Assembly (NCBI GenBank): GCA_016200785.1
Contig: JACQED010000619.1
Location: 1 to 6,049, forward strand
Source: Chloroflexota bacterium
GTDB taxonomy: Bacteria; Chloroflexota; Anaerolineae; Anaerolineales; JACQED01
DNA: 6,049 nucleotides
Direction: 5' to 3'
Shown here: positions 1-5,505 of the stretch, one piece after another
Layout: the number at the start of each line of letters is the position of its first letter
Numbering within the stretch: the first letter of the stretch is position 1
Program-made: the position numbers and the translations under genes
Notes under the pieces: generated by a model
Database searches by the model: none
What the model was told of the DNA's origin: nothing
What the model saw: only the letters and a program-made list of their open reading frames with translations

Positions 1-157
1 CTGGCCGAAGCGCCGTGCGCCAGCACGAACGCGAATCCGCCCAGCCTGCGCAAGCAGAACGCATCAGGAAAAAACGCGCCAGTGAGACGCCAGCAACCCG
101 CGCCGCCCGTCGCGCGCTTTGGGTGTTGGAGTAGAAACGCCAGCGTGGAGTCGTAGG
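1..157. other. Unassigned edge region downstream of lysE-like gene
   Basis: No recognisable gene. Two frames stay open to the window edge: one on the minus strand, continuing from inside the end of the LysE-like gene and reading ...GIAYDSTLAFLLQHPK..., and one on the plus strand, ending at the TAG at 154-156. Neither shows a start codon with a ribosome site, and I recognise neither product. The motif CGCCAG recurs four times (near 19, 77, 89 and 138), which may be only composition. I see no clear terminator for the LysE-like gene. The stretch could be a dispersed repeat, the remnant of a gene, or the 3' end of a gene outside the window. Confidence 0.3.
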
Positions 158-781
158 CTATCCCGACACGCCCTGTCGCAAAAGAATCGCCGCGAACACC
201 ACCAGTATCACGATACTTGCCAGTAGCATTCCACGCACTACCATCGGCCCGAGGCGGCGAGCCTGATGGAACAGGCCTGCAACCATGAGCAGGGTGGCGA
301 TCATCAGGACGTAGAAACCCAACACGAATGAGGCCGCGCTCGACGGCGACTCGCGCCAGGCCGAGAGCAGGATCGGCCCGGCCACGAATGCCCAGAAGAT
401 GTACGGGCCGGGGCTGAGAAAATTCATCAGCACGCCTCGCCACAGGCCGCCGTTCGCCGTTGCCGTGTTGCCCCCGTTCGCTGGCCCCGCGCCTGCGCGC
501 CACCCGCGCCACAAGCCCCACGCCAAATAGATGACGAAGAGTCCGCCGACGAGGCTGATGCCGCGCACAAAGATGGGCGGGACTTGTCCCAACAAAATCT
601 GGGTGAGGAGAATGATCGGCCCGTCGGTGATCAGCGGCGCCAGCGCAATCGGCGCGGCCCGGCGCCAGCCGCCCGCGAGCGTCTGCGAGATCACGAACGC
701 CTGAAACGATCCCGGCGCTGCCGCCGCCGTGAAGCCGAGGGCCGCGCCCTGAAGAAAAAATGTGATGAGCACGACGCGCAT
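158..781 (-). CDS. LysE family translocator (amino acid exporter-like)
   Basis: A 207-residue integral membrane protein of the LysE/RhtB exporter superfamily, which moves amino acids or related small molecules out across the inner membrane; the substrate cannot be read from sequence. Six hydrophobic segments lie near residues 4-24, 44-64, 70-92, 115-140, 148-170 and 180-202, the usual number and length for the family. Family hallmarks are the small-residue/Pro-Gly patch AAAAPGSFQAF in helix 1, the TDGP at 52-55 at the start of helix 2 and NFLSPGPYIFW at 120-130. A Gly/Ala/Asn-rich cytoplasmic-type loop (about 93-113) separates the two halves. The ATG at 781 is chosen because the protein then starts directly at helix 1, and AGGCGG lies about 5 bases upstream; a longer open frame to 964 would add an Arg-rich stretch antisense to the next gene. 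It is transcribed divergently from the DUF3105 gene. Family is confident; substrate unknown. Confidence 0.9.
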   Translation of the reverse strand: MRVVLITFFLQGAALGFTAAAAPGSFQAFVISQTLAGGWRRAAPIALAPLITDGPIILLTQILLGQVPPIFVRGISLVGGLFVIYLAWGLWRGWRAGAGPANGGNTATANGGLWRGVLMNFLSPGPYIFWAFVAGPILLSAWRESPSSAASFVLGFYVLMIATLLMVAGLFHQARRLGPMVVRGMLLASIVILVVFAAILLRQGVSG

Positions 782-789
782 TTTACCGC

Positions 790-805
790 CTGATGGTACA
801 ATCAG
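790..805. promoter_or_regulatory. Near-perfect palindrome, candidate operator between divergent genes
   Basis: CTGATGGTACAATCAG is symmetric at 7 of 8 base pairs (only 795/800 mismatches). It lies in the 52-bp gap between the divergent starts at 781 and 834 and covers the putative -10 box of the rightward operon. That placement would suit a dimeric repressor blocking polymerase on one or both sides. No regulator gene is in the window, so its role is inferred from symmetry and position only. Confidence 0.35.
794..802 (+). promoter_or_regulatory. Extended -10 promoter of the DUF3105-dehydrogenase operon
   Basis: TGGTACAAT fits an extended -10 box (TG-N-TACAAT, one mismatch from TATAAT). Transcription would start near 809, giving a leader of about 25 bases before the GTG at 834. 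The -35 region falls inside the start of the LysE-like gene and shows no good match, which is tolerated with extended -10 promoters. A very similar TGGTAGAAT occurs on the minus strand at 5492-5484. Confidence 0.55.
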
Positions 806-823
806 CCCTATCCAAAATTCTGC

Positions 824-830
824 GGGAGGG
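824..830 (+). promoter_or_regulatory. Ribosome binding site fixing the GTG start at 834
   Basis: GGGAGGG, with GGAGG ending four bases before GTG, is the strongest Shine-Dalgarno match in the window. It decides for the GTG at 834 over in-frame ATG codons at 762 and 765, which lie upstream of the putative promoter and within the divergent gene. Confidence 0.75.
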
Positions 831-833
831 ATC

Positions 834-1454
834 GTGAGCAAGAAAGAAACAAGAATCGCCCGGCAGGCCGCGCTTCGCGCCAAAGAGGAACGAGATCGCC
901 GTCTGCGCCTCGCCGCGATCGGCGGGGCCGCGCTGATCGTCGTCGGCGGAATCGTCTGGTTCATCGTCGCGCAAAATCGCGCGCCGAGCGCCGCGCCCCA
1001 GCCTGCGGCGAACGTCAGCGCAACCGAAATGAAAGTTCCCGATGAAGGTCGCGGACACGTAGACAGCGGCGTGGCCGTGAACTATCAGCACTACCCGCCG
1101 TCTTCCGGCGCGCACTGGGGTTCTCCCGCCGCGCCGGTGGAATGGGGATTCCATGCCGAGGCCGTTCCACCTGAAGCCTGGGTGCACAATCTCGAACACG
1201 GCGGTATCGTCGTTCTCTACCATTGCCCTGCCGATTGCCCGGACACCGTCGCCGCGCTCAGACAGCTGGCCGGCGAAGTGCCGGCCTCGAAGTATGGCTC
1301 GGCGAAGATCGTCGTCACCTCCGACGGCAAGATCACCAGTAAGGTCATCGCGCTGGCCTGGGATCGCGAACTCGACTTGAGCGACTTCGACCGCGCGCGC
1401 CTGATGGAGTTTTATAAGCGCTGGGTGGATCAGGGGCCGGAGGACGTGCCGTGA
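834..1454 (+). CDS. Membrane-anchored DUF3105 domain protein
   Basis: A 206-residue protein of unknown function in the DUF3105 family. The start is a Lys/Arg-rich cytoplasmic segment (1-26), then one transmembrane helix (about 27-46), an Ala/Pro-rich linker (50-62), and a DUF3105 domain outside the membrane (about 66-200). The family signature is clear: NYQHYPPSSGAHW (83-95), then WVHNLEHGGIVVLYHC (116-131). The conserved His94, His118 and His122 and the CPADC pair (Cys131, Cys135) could bind metal or form a disulfide; this is inference, since the biochemical role of the family is not established as far as I know. It is the first gene of a rightward operon with a glucose/sorbosone-dehydrogenase-like gene, which hints at a shared extracytoplasmic job. 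The GTG start has a strong ribosome site. Family assignment confident, function unknown. Confidence 0.88.
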   Translation: MSKKETRIARQAALRAKEERDRRLRLAAIGGAALIVVGGIVWFIVAQNRAPSAAPQPAANVSATEMKVPDEGRGHVDSGVAVNYQHYPPSSGAHWGSPAAPVEWGFHAEAVPPEAWVHNLEHGGIVVLYHCPADCPDTVAALRQLAGEVPASKYGSAKIVVTSDGKITSKVIALAWDRELDLSDFDRARLMEFYKRWVDQGPEDVP

Positions 1455-1459
1455 CGATC

Positions 1460-1485
1460 GGGGCGCGGTCTCGACCGATCGCCCC
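1460..1485 (+). promoter_or_regulatory. Hairpin between DUF3105 stop and dehydrogenase start
   Basis: GGGGCG and CGGT (1460-1469) pair with ACCG and CGCCCC (1474-1477, 1480-1485) around a CTCG loop, with a two-base AT bulge, giving ten base pairs. The hairpin starts five bases after the TGA and ends directly at the GTG at 1486. No T-tract follows, so it is not a standard terminator. It may tune translation of the second gene, act in RNA processing or stability, or be chance in GC-rich DNA. Confidence 0.45.
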
Positions 1486-2610
1486 GTGAAGCGCGAACGC
1501 TCGCGGCGGCGCGTTCCGACCTTGCTCATCGCGGCCCTGCCGCTGGTGTTGTGCTCCGCCGCCCTGTACTTGATCGGCGGCGTTGACCTGAAATTTCTCG
1601 CCGGCTTTTTCCGTTCGCTGAGCCGCCCGCCGCTGACCGTGACCGTGCCGCAGGGAGTGGCGGTTGCCGCATGGGCGACCGGCCTGACGACGCCGACTTC
1701 GATCACCTTCGGCCCTGATGGGCGGATGTATGTCGCCGAACTATCGGGCGAAGTCGTCGCGCTCTCGGACAAAGATGGAGATGGCCGCGCCGAGGCGCGT
1801 CAGACGTTTGCGTCCGGCATTCCATCGCCACTGGGGTTGGCTTTCCGTGGGAACGATCTTTACGTTGGCCGGCGCGGCGGCGTGGATGTGGCGTGCGATT
1901 CCGACGGCGATGGCGCGGCGAACGAAATCAAAACGCTGATCTCGAATCTGCCCGCTGGCCGCCATCAGACCGATGGCCTCGCGTTCGGGCCGGATGGGCG
2001 GCTCTACTTCAGCGCCGGCTCGCGCTCGGATCGCGGCGAACTGCCAATTGACCTGATGGAAGCCAGCATCCTCGTCGCGAACGCGGATGGCACGGGCCTC
2101 CGCGTTTTCGCCTCCGGCACGCGCAATCCGTACGACCTCGCTTTCAACCCCGACACCGGCGACCTCTTCGCCACCGACAATGGCCGCGACGTTCCGACGA
2201 CCGGCGTCCCCGACGAGTTGAATCACATCATTGACGGCGGCGACTACGGCTGGCCCCAATGTTGGGGGCAGGTGGCGGGTGACGAGTGCCGGGGAACTAT
2301 CGGCCCCGCCGCCGAGTTCCAGGAACATTCTTCGGCAGACGGAATGGTTTTCTACACCGGCGCGATGTTTCCCCAGTGGCGGAACAACGCGTTCGTCGCG
2401 CTGTACGGCGCGAACTCGCGCGACCCGGACATCGGGCGCGTCGTCAAGCGCGTGGAGTTGTCGCAAGCCTCGGATGGATCCTGGAGCGGAGCGGTGAAGG
2501 ATTTCGCGGCCGGCTTTGCCAATCCGATCGACGTCACCGTCGGGCCGGACGGGGCGTTGTACGTGGCCGATTTCGGGAGCGGGATCATCTACCGCTTTTT
2601 CGCGCTGTGA
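1486..2610 (+). CDS. PQQ-dependent sugar dehydrogenase-like beta-propeller (glucose/sorbosone dehydrogenase family)
   Basis: A 374-residue protein resembling soluble glucose/sorbosone dehydrogenases, which oxidise sugars outside the cytoplasm using PQQ. An Arg-rich start and hydrophobic segment (about 11-31) form a membrane anchor or uncleaved signal. Propeller strands repeat at FGPDGRMYVAE (75-85), LGLAFRGNDLYVG (116-128), DGLAFGPDGRLYFSAG (163-178), YDLAFNPDTGDLFATDNG (216-233) and IDVTVGPDGALYVADFG (348-364). RHQTDGL (159-165) matches the DHQSGRL stretch holding the catalytic His of the Acinetobacter enzyme, making His160 the likely base; GTRNP (211-215) matches its Arg-Asn PQQ contact. 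Two DxDGDG loops (95-100, 138-143) look like calcium sites. The GTG at 1486 is chosen because the basic, hydrophobic N terminus follows it, but no Shine-Dalgarno is visible and a hairpin abuts it. The substrate is unknown; many family members lack shown sugar activity. Confidence 0.85.
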   Translation: MKRERSRRRVPTLLIAALPLVLCSAALYLIGGVDLKFLAGFFRSLSRPPLTVTVPQGVAVAAWATGLTTPTSITFGPDGRMYVAELSGEVVALSDKDGDGRAEARQTFASGIPSPLGLAFRGNDLYVGRRGGVDVACDSDGDGAANEIKTLISNLPAGRHQTDGLAFGPDGRLYFSAGSRSDRGELPIDLMEASILVANADGTGLRVFASGTRNPYDLAFNPDTGDLFATDNGRDVPTTGVPDELNHIIDGGDYGWPQCWGQVAGDECRGTIGPAAEFQEHSSADGMVFYTGAMFPQWRNNAFVALYGANSRDPDIGRVVKRVELSQASDGSWSGAVKDFAAGFANPIDVTVGPDGALYVADFGSGIIYRFFAL

Positions 2611-3071
2611 AGACCGTTTGGCTGATTGCGCGTTCGATACTTGCAGTCCTCTTGGGCAACCTGGCCGGCTTCGGCGCGTTCCGATTCGCGGTGGAGGCCA
2701 CGCCGGTTCTGTGGCAGAACGGCTTGAGCCTCGCGCGGCCCGAGAACGAATTGTGGCTGAGGCTGATACTGACCGCCGTGACGGCGATGCTTTTCGCCTC
2801 GCCTCCGGTGCTGATCGGCGCGTTGGCCGCGCGCCTCGCCGGCCACGTGCGGTCGTGGATCGGAATGGCGGCGGGATTGTGGGGCTTCGGTTTCGTGCAG
2901 TGGTGGCCACCTCTGCCGCTGCTCAGCAGGGGAGCCTGGCTGGGGCCGACGATCTTGATTCTGCTATCGGGTCTTGTGGGCGGTTGGCTGATGGAGACGC
3001 GAGCCACGGTCAGGGCGCTGGTTGACAAGGGAGAGGGATTGCGGGTTAGGAGTGAGCCTGATCTTCCATGA
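2607..3071 (+). CDS. Small four-helix membrane protein, hypothetical
   Basis: A 154-residue protein I do not recognise. Its GTG overlaps the dehydrogenase stop as GTGA (2607-2610), which strongly suggests translational coupling, and it is read as the third gene of that operon. Hydrophobic segments lie near residues 5-27, 51-75, 82-99 and 109-127, so it is probably an inner-membrane protein; a Trp/Pro-rich turn (WWPPLPLL, 99-106) sits between the last two. No enzymatic motif or metal ligand set is visible. The C-terminal tail (about 140-154, KGEGLRVRSEPDLP) looks unlike the rest and resembles peptides encoded by dispersed GGGAGAGGG-type repeats, so the original gene may have ended earlier. The end overlaps the convergent oxidoreductase gene by 26 bases. 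It may help localise or serve the dehydrogenase, by context only. Confidence 0.72.
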   Translation: MKTVWLIARSILAVLLGNLAGFGAFRFAVEATPVLWQNGLSLARPENELWLRLILTAVTAMLFASPPVLIGALAARLAGHVRSWIGMAAGLWGFGFVQWWPPLPLLSRGAWLGPTILILLSGLVGGWLMETRATVRALVDKGEGLRVRSEPDLP

Positions 3072-4359
3072 CCATCCGCGCCGCCTCTCTCCCAATCTCG
3101 ACTGCGTAGTTTGTTCCCCGATCCCACGGATAAACTTGACTCATGCTGGCGAAGTACAGGCCGCGAAGCGGAGTGCGGATGGGCGGAATGTTGCGTGAGT
3201 GGTTGATCGGCGGGATGGGTTGCGCGTAAGGCGTGCGGAAGAGCCACGACTCTTTCACCCAACCGCGATCGAAGTCCGGGTTGAACCGCGTCAGCGCGGG
3301 CAGGAATCTTTCGAGCAGTTCCTCTTTGGAGAGTCGGAAGTATTCGTGGTCGGGGTTCAGGTAATCGCCGCAGTAGATAATGTGATCGCCGCCGAAGTGT
3401 TCGGCCCCGACGAAGTTGGTGTGCTCGACGAGTGACAGAAACGGAAAACCGGCTTCCTTCGGAAGATTGTGCCAGTAGTGTTTCGTGAGCCGCCGGTCGA
3501 GCGCGATGATCACCATCACCGCGCCCATTGACTTGAGCGCGCACAGTTTCTCGGAATACTCGGCGGGCAGGTCGGGCGCGAGGCGGGCCATCAGCGCGGG
3601 CGATGACGTAGAAATCACCGCGTCAAATTCCTCCGCCCCTGCGGCGGTCTCCACGATCGGCCCCCGCTTCCCGTTTCCTGCTGCCTGCTTCTTGATCCCT
3701 GTCACCCCACAATTCAAGCGCAACTCCGCCCCCTGACGCTTCACGACCTCGGCCAGTTTGTCCATGAAGGCCTGAAAGCCGCCCACGAACGTGCCGAGGC
3801 GCGTGGTGCGCGCGTGCAGGCGCGCCCACAGCCAGGCCATGTTCACCACGCCAAGATTCTCCTCGCCGAATTTGCCGACGAGCAGTGGCTTCCAGATCGC
3901 GTTGTAGATGCGCTCGCCGCACCAGCGTTGCATCCACTCAGCCGCCGTTACTTTCTCCAGCGGTTGCCACCACGGCGAGAGGCGAATATACAGGCCCACC
4001 AGGCCGAACCGGATGAAGTCGGGCAATGGAAAGTGGCGCATGAAAAACGAGAACGCCGTCAGGATCGAGTCAGATGGGTAGAACTGGCCCTCGTGATACA
4101 ACACGGTGAACGGGCGGGGGAACAGCACTCGATCGCTCCAGCCCAGTTCTTCGATCAGGCGGATGATGCTTTTATCGGACTGGAACCAGTGGTGATAGAA
4201 CTTCTCGATCGTCCAGTCCCAGTGAGGCGCTTTGAAGCCCGCGGCCAGCCCGCCGACTTCGCCTGCGGCCTCGAAGATGGTGACAGAGTGATCGGCGCGT
4301 GTGAGATCGTAGGCGGCGGCGAGTCCGCCCGCCCCTGCGCCGATAATGGCGATTTTCAT
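3046..4359 (-). CDS. NAD(P)/FAD-dependent oxidoreductase (amine oxidase/HemY-like fold)
   Basis: A 437-residue flavoprotein of the protoporphyrinogen-oxidase/amine-oxidase superfamily (COG1232-like). The N-terminal Rossmann fold has the dinucleotide motif GAGAGG (Gly7, Gly9, Gly12) ending in an acidic Glu30 (VTIFE) that would hold the FAD ribose, followed by GEVGGLAAG (33-41). The stretch WTIEKFYHHWFQSD (49-62) is typical of a subgroup found near glycan and lipid genes. The C-terminal FAD-contact segment is LYFASMSQVYPWDRGTNYAVEIG (401-423, here described by its ends). The reaction is unknown; sugar, carotenoid or polyprenyl substrates are all possible. The ATG at 4359 overlaps the upstream flippase-like stop as ATGA, so the two are probably co-translated. 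A longer open frame to 4698 is rejected because it runs antisense-frame through the flippase gene. Residues about 222-232 are encoded by a heptanucleotide repeat that looks inserted into a loop. Confidence 0.88.
   Translation of the reverse strand: MKIAIIGAGAGGLAAAYDLTRADHSVTIFEAAGEVGGLAAGFKAPHWDWTIEKFYHHWFQSDKSIIRLIEELGWSDRVLFPRPFTVLYHEGQFYPSDSILTAFSFFMRHFPLPDFIRFGLVGLYIRLSPWWQPLEKVTAAEWMQRWCGERIYNAIWKPLLVGKFGEENLGVVNMAWLWARLHARTTRLGTFVGGFQAFMDKLAEVVKRQGAELRLNCGVTGIKKQAAGNGKRGPIVETAAGAEEFDAVISTSSPALMARLAPDLPAEYSEKLCALKSMGAVMVIIALDRRLTKHYWHNLPKEAGFPFLSLVEHTNFVGAEHFGGDHIIYCGDYLNPDHEYFRLSKEELLERFLPALTRFNPDFDRGWVKESWLFRTPYAQPIPPINHSRNIPPIRTPLRGLYFASMSQVYPWDRGTNYAVEIGREAARMVMEDQAHS
3664..3691 (-). 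repeat. Four-copy heptanucleotide tandem repeat inside the oxidoreductase gene
   Basis: Read on the minus strand, four 7-base units lie in a row: GAAGCAG, GCAGCAG, GAAACGG, GAAGCGG. They encode the low-complexity residues KQAAGNGKRG in a region where homologues normally have a short, variable loop before an ETAAG-type strand. Since 28 is not a multiple of three, flanking bases must have kept the frame. I infer a spread microsatellite-like element. Confidence 0.5.
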
Positions 4360-5384
4360 GCCGGAATTTCCCCTGCCTCCCTCGTGTCCCCCATTGCCTT
4401 CTGCACCTGCCCCCAACTCAGACTCTCCTTCGTCATGTACCACGCGCCCAGCGCCGTAATAGGAACCCACAACGCCACGTGCAGGACGAGAGTGTAGCCC
4501 GCCGCGAGCGCGCCATTCACCCCATACGCCTTCAGCACCGCGATGCCCGGCGCGTCGAACGTGCCGACGTATCCGGGCGCGGAAGGGATCGTCGTCGCAA
4601 GATTCACGATGCCGTTCATCAGCATCAGCGCGAAGAAACTCACGCGGAACCCGAAGGCGTGCATCACGAACCAGTATTTGCCCGTCTCGAAGAGCCAAAT
4701 GACAAGCGAGGTCACAAACACCATCAGCACGTCGCGCGGTGAGCGGAGCGAGGCGAGGCCGGAGAGAAATTTATCGAGCAGGCCGCGCACCCTTTCGCGA
4801 AAGCGGGCAGGGAGGCAGCGGTCGACGAACCATCCGTACAGCCGGGCCGCCGAGACGGGCATCATCGCCGTGACCAGGAATACGGCCAGCGCGCCGACGA
4901 AAGCCAGCGTGCCCCACAACGCGACAGTTTGAATGCTCCCCACGACGCCCGACGCGCCGCTCAAACGCGCCAGCTCCGGCAAGTTCACGAAGACGAACAT
5001 CAGCATCACCACGCCGTCGAAGATGCGCTCGACGAGGATCGTCGCCAGCGAGGCGCTGACTGCCACGCCCTCTTTGCGCTTGAGCACGTAAGCCCGCAGG
5101 ACTTCGCCGGCGCGCGCCGGGTAGATGTTGTTGCCCATGTAGCCGATGGTGACGATGGGAAACATCGCGCGCGTCGAAATCTTTTTGAGCGGGCGTAGAA
5201 GGTAGTGCCAGCGCCACGCGCGCGCCCAGACGCCGAGGAAGTAGATGGCGATGCCGGGGATCAGCCACCAGTAATTCGCCCCTTGCAGTGCGCCCCACAC
5301 TTCGCCGAATCTAAGCCCGCGCAGTGCGAGGTACAGAAACCCGGCGCTGATCAGCAGGCCGAGCCAGAATTGCCAGCGTTTCAC
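4356..5384 (-). CDS. Lysylphosphatidylglycerol synthase TM-domain / flippase-like membrane protein (YbhN/AglD family)
   Basis: A 342-residue polytopic membrane protein of the family named for the membrane domain of MprF (PF03706, once UPF0104). It lacks the soluble C-terminal transferase domain of true lysyl-PG synthases, so it is a stand-alone membrane domain, often suggested to act in lipid or lipid-linked glycan movement. Hydrophobic segments lie near residues 7-22, 38-56, 73-90, 118-135, 152-175, 218-240, 247-267 and 290-316. Family motifs are GNNIYPARAGEVLRAYVL (84-101), LVERIFDG (117-124) and PSAPGYVGTFDAPG (267-280). The GTG at 5384 is chosen because MKRWQFWLGLLISAGFLYLAL is the usual family start; the ATG at 5438 would add 18 residues encoded by a palindromic repeat. 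A purine-rich GGGAG lies about 12 bases upstream and GAGG directly before the GTG, so the ribosome site is ambiguous. It overlaps the oxidoreductase gene by four bases. Transported lipid unknown. Confidence 0.88.
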   Translation of the reverse strand: MKRWQFWLGLLISAGFLYLALRGLRFGEVWGALQGANYWWLIPGIAIYFLGVWARAWRWHYLLRPLKKISTRAMFPIVTIGYMGNNIYPARAGEVLRAYVLKRKEGVAVSASLATILVERIFDGVVMLMFVFVNLPELARLSGASGVVGSIQTVALWGTLAFVGALAVFLVTAMMPVSAARLYGWFVDRCLPARFRERVRGLLDKFLSGLASLRSPRDVLMVFVTSLVIWLFETGKYWFVMHAFGFRVSFFALMLMNGIVNLATTIPSAPGYVGTFDAPGIAVLKAYGVNGALAAGYTLVLHVALWVPITALGAWYMTKESLSWGQVQKAMGDTREAGEIPA

Positions 5385-5409
5385 CCTCGCCCCCGCTCCC
5401 TCACCCCGG

Positions 5410-5430
5410 CCCTCTCCCAAAGGGAGAGGG
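5410..5430. repeat. REP-like palindromic repeat upstream of the flippase-like gene
   Basis: CCCTCTCCC (5410-5418) and GGGAGAGGG (5422-5430) form a perfect 9-bp stem around AAA. With the flanking CTCCCTCACCCCGG on the left it matches a dispersed element familiar from many bacterial genomes, whose spurious translations read PLPLGEGRGEG on one strand and LTPALSQRERG on the other; both peptides occur here. In the leftward transcript it forms a hairpin about 25 bases before the GTG at 5384, and its purine-rich flank may supply the ribosome site. Confidence 0.75.
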
Positions 5431-5434
5431 GGAT

Positions 5435-5464
5435 ACAAAGAAACGGCGGGGTCTGTGCCCCGCC
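5435..5464 (-). terminator. Rho-independent terminator-like hairpin after the golvesin-domain gene
   Basis: On the minus strand GGCGGGG (5464-5458) pairs with CCCCGCC (5451-5445) around a six-base loop CACAGA, followed by the T-rich tail GTTTCTTTGT (5444-5435). The all-GC 7-bp stem and tail fit an intrinsic terminator for the leftward gene that stops at 5506. A putative promoter lies between that stop and the hairpin, so it could instead act as an attenuator in the flippase leader. Confidence 0.65.
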
Positions 5465-5483
5465 TCTCAAAGCAGTGATCAGG

Positions 5484-5492
5484 ATTCTACCA
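5484..5492 (-). promoter_or_regulatory. Putative extended -10 promoter for the flippase-oxidoreductase pair
   Basis: TGGTAGAAT (minus strand, 5492 to 5484) fits an extended -10 box and differs by one base from the plus-strand box at 794-802. It sits just after the stop at 5506. Transcription would start near 5477 and give a leader of about 93 bases with two hairpins. No convincing -35 box is seen about 17 bases upstream. Confidence 0.4.
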
Positions 5493-5505
5493 CACCGTCC
5501 GGGAA

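Noticed and set aside
782..964. N-terminal extension of the LysE-like frame to an ATG at 964
   Set aside because: The added 61 residues are Arg/Ser/Ile-rich, antisense to the DUF3105 gene and not part of the LysE family, whose proteins begin at the first helix as with ATG 781.
1268..1286. Perfect 7-bp inverted repeat GGCCGGC/GCCGGCC with a five-base loop
   Set aside because: It lies within the DUF3105 coding region and encodes ordinary residues (LAGEVPAS); GC-rich coding DNA gives such stems by chance.
783..1772. Long minus-strand open frame of 329 residues
   Set aside because: It is antisense to two well-supported genes, is rich in Arg/Ala/Val as expected of GC-rich shadow frames, and shows no family motif.
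1741..2910. Long minus-strand open frame of 389 residues opposite the dehydrogenase gene
   Set aside because: Arg/Ala-rich composition with no hydrophobic or catalytic pattern; the plus strand encodes a clear propeller protein here.
3029..3094. Distant inverted arms GGGAGAGGG and CCTCTCTCCC spanning the convergent gene ends
   Set aside because: The 48-base loop is long, one pair is G-T, and the right arm codes for the conserved IGREAA segment of the oxidoreductase, so pairing is probably coincidental.
4360..4698. Extension of the oxidoreductase frame upstream to 4698
   Set aside because: It lies inside the flippase-like gene in another frame, and the FAD-binding motif begins four residues after the ATG at 4359, the usual arrangement.
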